From: a virus
DNA length: 34,092 nucleotides
Strand: one strand, 5' to 3'
IMG/VR virus record: IMGVR_UViG_3300033143_001890
Span: 1,231 to 35,322 of that record
Every line of letters begins with the position of its first letter. Positions within the stretch are counted from its first letter, which is position 1. The position numbers and the translations under genes are program-made. The notes beneath the pieces were generated by a model, which had not been told where the DNA came from, did no database searches, and saw only the letters and a list, made by a program, of their open reading frames with translations. Shown here in pieces: positions 29,881 to 34,092 of the stretch.

Positions 29881-30302
29881 TGGGTATCAACTACGCAAAA
29901 GCTCAGCGCACTGCGTTGAGACTGCTGACCTCCAATGGGAGACCTGTGCAGTTGGTCAAGCTCAGTACAGATCCGCTTGACGACAACAAGCCTTGGCGAG
30001 GATCACAGGAGAACCTCGACACGAAGATCACGGTTACTGCTGTGTTCGTTGATCCTGTGTCCGAGAAGGACCTGGGCTCAGCAGAGATGCTCACCAACGT
30101 TGGGAATGAGACCAGTGTGAAGCACGGGTTTCAGATCGCATTCATCTCGGCCACTGAGAACCTGGATGCCAATGGAGACCCAGAAGATCTATCCCAGTAC
30201 CACCGGATGATCGACGGTGGACGTGTATATAGGATGACTGAGATCCACACGCTCTCTCCTGGCGGCGTGCCACTTATGTATGAAGTGAGGCTTGAGCGAT
30301 GA
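29880..30302 (+). CDS. Head-closure (stopper) protein candidate (140 aa)
   Basis: A protein of 140 residues, beta-rich in its C-terminal two-thirds (RVYRMTEIHTLSPGGVPLMY, TVTAVFVDPVSEKDLGS). Its size and place between adaptor and tail terminator fit a stopper such as SPP1 gp16 or HK97 gp7-type. Primary-sequence motifs are weak, so the assignment relies on synteny. Its stop overlaps the next gene by ATGA (30299-30302). Confidence 0.65.
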   Translation: MGINYAKAQRTALRLLTSNGRPVQLVKLSTDPLDDNKPWRGSQENLDTKITVTAVFVDPVSEKDLGSAEMLTNVGNETSVKHGFQIAFISATENLDANGDPEDLSQYHRMIDGGRVYRMTEIHTLSPGGVPLMYEVRLER

Positions 30303-30745
30303 TCGATACTCACGAACAGGCATTCGATGAGATGAACACCATGCTGCTTGACGCATGGGAGGTCGATTCCGACACTGCCCTGATCCCCATCGTGTGGGGA
30401 AATGTCGCACCTGCCAAGCAGGGTGATGCAGATCTGTTCGATAACCCTCAGCCCTACCTCCGCGTTGAGACCATCCACGAGTCTTCTAGGACGGCATCTC
30501 TCAGAGGCGGCACTGGGTCGAGAAGAGAATACCAAGGCTCTCTGGTGGCTCTCCTGCACATCCAGGCAGACAAGGGATCCATCCACGCACTTCCACTTAT
30601 TTCTGTAGCTGCGGACGCATTTACAGGAACCAAAAGCCCCGGTGGTGTATGGTTCCGCAACCCAAGGATCAGCACCATTGGGCCACAAGGTACTTGGTAC
30701 GTTACGGCTTTGACTGTTACATTCATATACGACCTGATCAGATAG
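30299..30745 (+). CDS. Tail terminator protein candidate (148 aa)
   Basis: The alpha-beta pattern and segments fit the lambda gpU-like/DUF4128 tail terminators: an N-terminal helix (HEQAFDEMNTMLLDAWE), PIVWGNVAPAKQGDADLFDN, PYLRVETIHESSR, a strand (EYQGSLVALLHIQ), then GVWFRNPRISTIGPQGTWYV and a VTFIYDLIR end. Terminators cap the tail tube at the head-proximal end. Synteny immediately before the tail tube gene agrees. Confidence 0.8.
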   Translation: MIDTHEQAFDEMNTMLLDAWEVDSDTALIPIVWGNVAPAKQGDADLFDNPQPYLRVETIHESSRTASLRGGTGSRREYQGSLVALLHIQADKGSIHALPLISVAADAFTGTKSPGGVWFRNPRISTIGPQGTWYVTALTVTFIYDLIR

Positions 30746-30754
30746 GACAGCAAC

Positions 30755-32323
30755 ATGACCCTAGTAAACAAAATTGATTCAAACGTAACTGGCCTCGCCT
30801 ATCAGGAAGAGACATCTCTCGGTGTCGCGAACACAGGCAATCCCTGGAAAGAGCTGGAGCCAAACTCCTACTCCGACTTCGGCCCATCGGTTACGAACGT
30901 TGCTCGCGCACCAATCGTCAATGATCGTCAGCGCAAGAAGGGCGTCCTTACTGATCTTGATGCGTCCGGTGGTTTCAGCGGTGACCTCACACAAGAGGTT
31001 CTGCCCGACATCGGCCAGGGCATCTTCTACGCCGACATCGAAGCCAAGGACGAAGCGAATGCCACCGACGTCACCGTGACCAGTTCGTACACGGTGACGA
31101 CACCCGAGGGAACCCCCTACCTCGTGGACGATCTGATCTGGGTCCAGGGAATGGATGACGCAGCAAACAACGGACTCAAGACCGTCGCGTCTTCTACAGC
31201 GACCACCATCGTAGTTGTTGAGACATTGGTTGACGCTGCTGCACAGACCGGGACCATCCGACGAGTTGGTCACGAGTGGGCAGCTGGTGACATTGATGTC
31301 ACGGCTGGTGCGTCTTACCCGACTATCGACAGTACTCTGAAGGATTGTACAGAGCTTGGACTTATCCCAGGGGAGTGGATCTTCGTTGGTGGGGATGATC
31401 CAACCGCCACCACAGGGGACCAGTTCGCTGGCGCGGGAGCAGCTACTAACAATGGGTGGAAGCGCGTCCGAGCAGTTGTCGCCGCTGGGATCACAATTGA
31501 CAGGTCTGACCTAGGAATGATTACAGAGACTGGTGCAGAGGGTGTCAAGATCTTCTTCGGATCACGCCTCCTCCGCAACCGAGGTGTGGCCGCCGACATC
31601 GTTCGTCGCAGCTATCAGATCGAACGGCAGCTCGGTTACTCCGATACCGATCATGATGTCCCACTTGGATTCCAGCAGGCTGAGTACCTTGAGGGTGCTG
31701 TGCCTTCGACGTTACAGGTCAACATCGCAACTGCCGACAAGATGACCTTCGACATCGGTTTCATGGGGACAACCTTCTCACAGGTTCCTTCACACGCTGA
31801 TACGGATCAGCGCAAGGTTGGCAGCTCACGAGACGCTGTAGTCGAGTCAGAGGCGTACAACTCGTCCTCGGATGTCGCTCGCATCAACATGCAACAGCAC
31901 TCGCTCACCGACGAGGCTCCCACACCAATGTTCGCGTACATCCAAGACCTGAACTTCACCATCGACAACACTCTGACCGCTAACAAGGCAGTTGGCGTCC
32001 TTGGTGCCTTCGACATCACGGCTGGTATCTTCGCCGTCTCTGGGTCACTCAACGCATTCTACGCGGACACCGCAACGACTACGTTGATCCAGACCAACGC
32101 GGACGTGAGCATCGACTTCCACTTGGCCAAGGCCAACCAGGGAATGTCCATCGACTTCCCACTTGTGACTCTTGGTGATGGTCGTCCAGATGTACAATCC
32201 GATGCGCCGATTATGGTGCCTCTCACCTTCGAGGCTGCATCGGGGGCGAAGATCGACACTGCTCTTGATCATACGATAATGATAAGTTGGTACGACTACT
32301 TGCCTGATGCCGCATCAGTCTAG
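30755..32323 (+). CDS. Major tail tube protein (522 aa)
   Basis: Position between the tail terminator and the G/GT chaperones identifies it as tail tube. The sequence is beta-rich and opens with ETSLGVANTGNPWKELEPNS, typical of this family. It is larger than common tail tube proteins (150-350 residues). The middle (residues of about 105-260) contains inserted Ig-like units (VTVTSSYTVTTPEGTPYLVDD, DITAGASYP-type DIDVTAGASYPTID), which may protrude from the tail surface. A hairpin terminator follows, consistent with high and separate expression. Confidence 0.85.
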   Translation: MTLVNKIDSNVTGLAYQEETSLGVANTGNPWKELEPNSYSDFGPSVTNVARAPIVNDRQRKKGVLTDLDASGGFSGDLTQEVLPDIGQGIFYADIEAKDEANATDVTVTSSYTVTTPEGTPYLVDDLIWVQGMDDAANNGLKTVASSTATTIVVVETLVDAAAQTGTIRRVGHEWAAGDIDVTAGASYPTIDSTLKDCTELGLIPGEWIFVGGDDPTATTGDQFAGAGAATNNGWKRVRAVVAAGITIDRSDLGMITETGAEGVKIFFGSRLLRNRGVAADIVRRSYQIERQLGYSDTDHDVPLGFQQAEYLEGAVPSTLQVNIATADKMTFDIGFMGTTFSQVPSHADTDQRKVGSSRDAVVESEAYNSSSDVARINMQQHSLTDEAPTPMFAYIQDLNFTIDNTLTANKAVGVLGAFDITAGIFAVSGSLNAFYADTATTTLIQTNADVSIDFHLAKANQGMSIDFPLVTLGDGRPDVQSDAPIMVPLTFEAASGAKIDTALDHTIMISWYDYLPDAASV

Positions 32324-32350
32324 CCAATAGTGGCAGGTTGATGTAGATTG

Positions 32351-32375
32351 AGGCCCCGACAACCGGGGCCTTTTT
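32351..32375 (+). terminator. Terminator after tail tube gene
   Basis: AGGCCCCG (32351-32358) and CGGGGCCT (32364-32371) pair around ACAAC, followed by a T-run to 32375. It lets tube protein be made in excess over the tail chaperones. Confidence 0.92.
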
Positions 32376-32408
32376 CACAATACACAAAGAACGAAACGAG
32401 AACGAATT

Positions 32409-32870
32409 ATGGGACTATTTGAAGAATTTGGTGCGAACAAGGACTTGCAAAAAGACGGTAAGTGGGTCGATTTCGACGGGTACAAGGTACTGATCGCGTA
32501 TGCCGGTGAAGGTAACGCGCAGTATGAAACTGTCTTGGAGCGAAAGTGTCTTCCATACCAGAAGAAACTTGCTCGTAAGAAGGTCTCAAAAGACACTCGC
32601 AAGAAGGTCCACGAGGCTATCGTCTCCACGTATGCACAGACAATCGTGCTTGGCTGGGAGGGGATCAAACGAGGCAGTAAGGAAGTTGTGTACTCCGCAA
32701 AGGTGTGTGAAGAAATTCTTCTGGAGCTACCCCCATTCTTCCAAGAAGTTCACGACTTCGCGAATGAGCTATCCAACTTTCAGGATGACGCGGATTACGA
32801 GGATGACGACGATGCCGAAGATGGCGAGGACGCCGTCACAGTGGAAGGGGCTGCGGAAAAAAACTCGTAG
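32409..32870 (+). CDS. Tail assembly chaperone G-type (153 aa)
   Basis: Small acidic protein located between tail tube and tape measure, as for lambda gpG. The first 100 residues are mixed (GANKDLQKDGKWVDFDGYKV, EAIVSTYAQTIVLGWEGIKR), and the C-terminus is a run of Asp/Glu (residues of about 130-145). It ends at TAG 32868, just after the slippery A AAA AAC, so a minor fraction of ribosomes should continue in the -1 frame into the T-type domain. Chaperones coat the tape measure during tail assembly and are absent from the virion. Confidence 0.88.
   Translation: MGLFEEFGANKDLQKDGKWVDFDGYKVLIAYAGEGNAQYETVLERKCLPYQKKLARKKVSKDTRKKVHEAIVSTYAQTIVLGWEGIKRGSKEVVYSAKVCEEILLELPPFFQEVHDFANELSNFQDDADYEDDDDAEDGEDAVTVEGAAEKNS
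32858..32864 (+). other. -1 programmed frameshift site A AAA AAC
   Basis: The heptamer lies in the zero frame as GAA-AAA-AAC, the correct X-XXY-YYZ phase, two codons before the TAG stop. Slipping back one base gives CTC-GTA-GCG and opens the whole downstream frame to 33187. Arrangement and position are those of the conserved tail chaperone frameshift. Confidence 0.9.
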
Positions 32871-33187
32871 CGGTCTTGCTGCACCAGCTTAACGGGTCTG
32901 GTGCAGACGAGGCCGTCATAGAGGCTTGCGAACGATCAGGTCGTCCGCTACCAGAACGACTGTTGAACGCACCCTCCCTTAGCCAAGGGCTGGCGTTGTT
33001 CTGGCGAGCATTTGAACAGCTAGCCAGCTGTAGGCAGTTAGGAATGTCCCCCGGGCCGATCCCGTGGACAGCCATCCGTATGTGGTGTGAGGAGAATACC
33101 GTGGTAGGGCGGCAGAGGTGGCGTGTATTTAATCATGTCAGAGCGATGGATAATGCCTACCTGAAGTACCTGGCTGATAAGGTATAG
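32864..33187 (+). CDS. T-type domain of frameshifted tail assembly chaperone
   Basis: Read only after the -1 shift, this segment runs LVAVLLHQLNGSGADEA to the TAG at 33187 and gives a fusion of about 259 residues with the G protein. It contains IPWTAIRMWCEENTV, the IPW-aromatic type motif common near the middle of GT chaperones. A start codon inside (TTG 32876) has no ribosome binding site, so independent translation is unlikely. Confidence 0.85.
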   Translation, partial: LVAVLLHQLNGSGADEAVIEACERSGRPLPERLLNAPSLSQGLALFWRAFEQLASCRQLGMSPGPIPWTAIRMWCEENTVVGRQRWRVFNHVRAMDNAYLKYLADKV

Positions 33188-33201
33188 TAGGGACGTAAGC
33201 C

Positions 33202-33705
33202 ATGAGTGATGATCCACTAAACTTGTTTGCCAAGCGTATGCAGCGCAGAGCTTCCCACCTTCTGAAGACAACTGAGCGCATGGTACCGGCTGCGTTCAAT
33301 GCGATAGCGGATCGAATATTTCTCGCCAGCCCTGTCTGGTCGGCCCAGTCGGTGGTCAACTGGACCGCATCGATTGGGCATAGTCCCAAGTTGCGACTCG
33401 TCAATGTTGCAAAGAGTGGCGACCCTAATCAAGAGGGTAACATCCACAGCGTCGGAAAGAGCATCGACATAGGCATTGCGCAGATGGCAAGGTTCGAGGC
33501 AGCGGCAGCGGCAAAGAGTGTATCCAGTACATACCGAAAGCCGAAGCGTAGCAGCAAAGCCAGTAAGTCGATCTGGTTATCAAATGTTGTTTCGTACACA
33601 CCGGATCTTTGGACAGGGGCATGGCCGACCAATAGAGTGGCACTAGCCGACACTATAGAGGCTGGCGTGAGCGCCACGAAACAGTTCAAAGTCTGGAAAT
33701 TTTAA
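33202..33705 (+). CDS. gp10-like neck/tail-completion protein candidate (167 aa)
   Basis: An N-terminal helix and the segment VPAAFNAIADRIFLASPVWS followed by VVNWTASIG match the HK97 gp10-like pattern (helix, TPVdtGraraNW, strand). Position between chaperones and tape measure is less common for this family, which usually lies before the tail tube, so the role is provisional. The C-terminus contains a beta hairpin with SNVVSYTPDLWTGAWPTNR. ATG 33202 follows the chaperone stop by 14 nt. Confidence 0.65.
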   Translation: MSDDPLNLFAKRMQRRASHLLKTTERMVPAAFNAIADRIFLASPVWSAQSVVNWTASIGHSPKLRLVNVAKSGDPNQEGNIHSVGKSIDIGIAQMARFEAAAAAKSVSSTYRKPKRSSKASKSIWLSNVVSYTPDLWTGAWPTNRVALADTIEAGVSATKQFKVWKF

Positions 33706-33717
33706 GGACCTAAGATC

Positions 33718-34092
33718 ATGCCTCAAAGTGAATCATTAAGCATTAAAGTTACCGAAGTCGGCGCCAGCCATGTAGCGGAAATGTTCGAGGCGATTGCTAG
33801 GGAGGCAAACAAAGCCGCCAAAGCAGTTGCGGCGATGCGCAAGCAGGTTGGCGGTAAGGGTACGATCAAAGAGGGTACGAAAAAAGCTGGTAAGGACAAG
33901 TCTGTTGATGAAGCAAAGAAGTCCGCGAAAGAAGTAGAGAAAATAAAGCTAGCTGGGATCAAGAAGGCCGAGAAGGATGCGCTGAAGGCCACCGAGAAGG
34001 AAAAGAAGGCTCGACTCGCTGCCGAAGAGTCCTATTACAAGGAACGGTACAACGACATCAAACAGCTAGAGGCGGCAGATCTAGCATCTGTC
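33718..34092 (+). CDS. Tape measure protein, N-terminal 125 residues (truncated by window end)
   Basis: The frame from ATG 33718 is open to the last base of the window. After a short beta segment (SLSIKVTEVGASHV) comes a long Lys/Ala/Glu-rich helix of about 90 residues (EAIAREANKAAKAVAAM, then KLAGIKKAEKDALKATEKEK) typical of tape measure N-termini. Position right after the G/GT chaperones supports it. Tape measure length sets tail length; the remainder is beyond the window. AAGGACC is a weak ribosome binding site. Confidence 0.85.
   Translation, partial: MPQSESLSIKVTEVGASHVAEMFEAIAREANKAAKAVAAMRKQVGGKGTIKEGTKKAGKDKSVDEAKKSAKEVEKIKLAGIKKAEKDALKATEKEKKARLAAEESYYKERYNDIKQLEAADLASV

Noticed and set aside
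32500-32892. 130-aa ORF overlapping the G-type chaperone
   Set aside because: It is the +1 frame and yields no family-like product; the slippery site leads to the -1 frame instead.
32876-33187. Independent gene from TTG 32876
   Set aside because: No ribosome binding site, and the -1 frameshift explains its expression as a fusion.

Overview
The window is a contiguous piece of a tailed double-stranded DNA phage (or prophage) genome. All protein genes I accept lie on the + strand, tightly packed and mostly coupled through ATGA or TAATG overlaps. A complete head and early tail module is readable: small and large terminase, DUF4055-type portal, MuF-type minor head protein, scaffold, HK97-fold capsid, connector, stopper and terminator proteins, tail tube, frameshifted tail assembly chaperones, and the start of the tape measure. 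This points to a long-tailed phage; no sheath gene is seen, so a siphovirus is most likely. The host cannot be named. Several promoters put the transcription start at or next to the start codon, so the host must translate leaderless mRNAs well, as Actinobacteria do, but this is weak evidence.

Layout: 1-416 is non-coding, with a 73-bp tandem repeat and a cluster of TTGAC-N4-GTCAA sites ending in a strong promoter. 417-5180 is an early or accessory cassette of about 16 tiny coupled genes, many with zinc-ribbon CxxC pairs, plus a membrane peptide, a ribbon-helix-helix regulator and a HAD-fold deoxyribonucleotidase. 5184-5576 is a J-domain (DnaJ-like) protein. 5599-5958 is a phage-encoded tmRNA with an alanyl-type acceptor arm and tag ANDNTFAPQALAAA. 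It is followed on the opposite strand by two tRNA-like genes with oversized anticodon loops.

From 6582 the morphogenesis genes run in order: TerS, TerL, portal, a small helical protein, a dATP/dGTP diphosphohydrolase-like protein, a MuF minor head protein interrupted by an in-frame TGA at its conserved cysteine, scaffold, terminator, promoter, capsid, terminator. About 15 kb of decoration or adsorption-type genes then sits between the capsid and the head-tail connector. These include two tandem paralogues, a possible SPOUT-fold methyltransferase, three beta-helix proteins and a 1077-residue protein carrying about 28 copies of a 20-residue repeat. From 29287 the connector, stopper, tail terminator, tail tube, G/GT chaperones (slippery A AAA AAC), a gp10-like protein and the truncated tape measure follow.

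The strongest unusual observations are the phage tmRNA next to a J-domain gene, the two tRNAs with 9-nt anticodon loops, the TGA codon at the MuF HPN-C-RS cysteine, the shared operator that punctuates early and late promoters, and the zinc-ribbon cassette. No integrase, lysis, replication or CRISPR genes are in this window.
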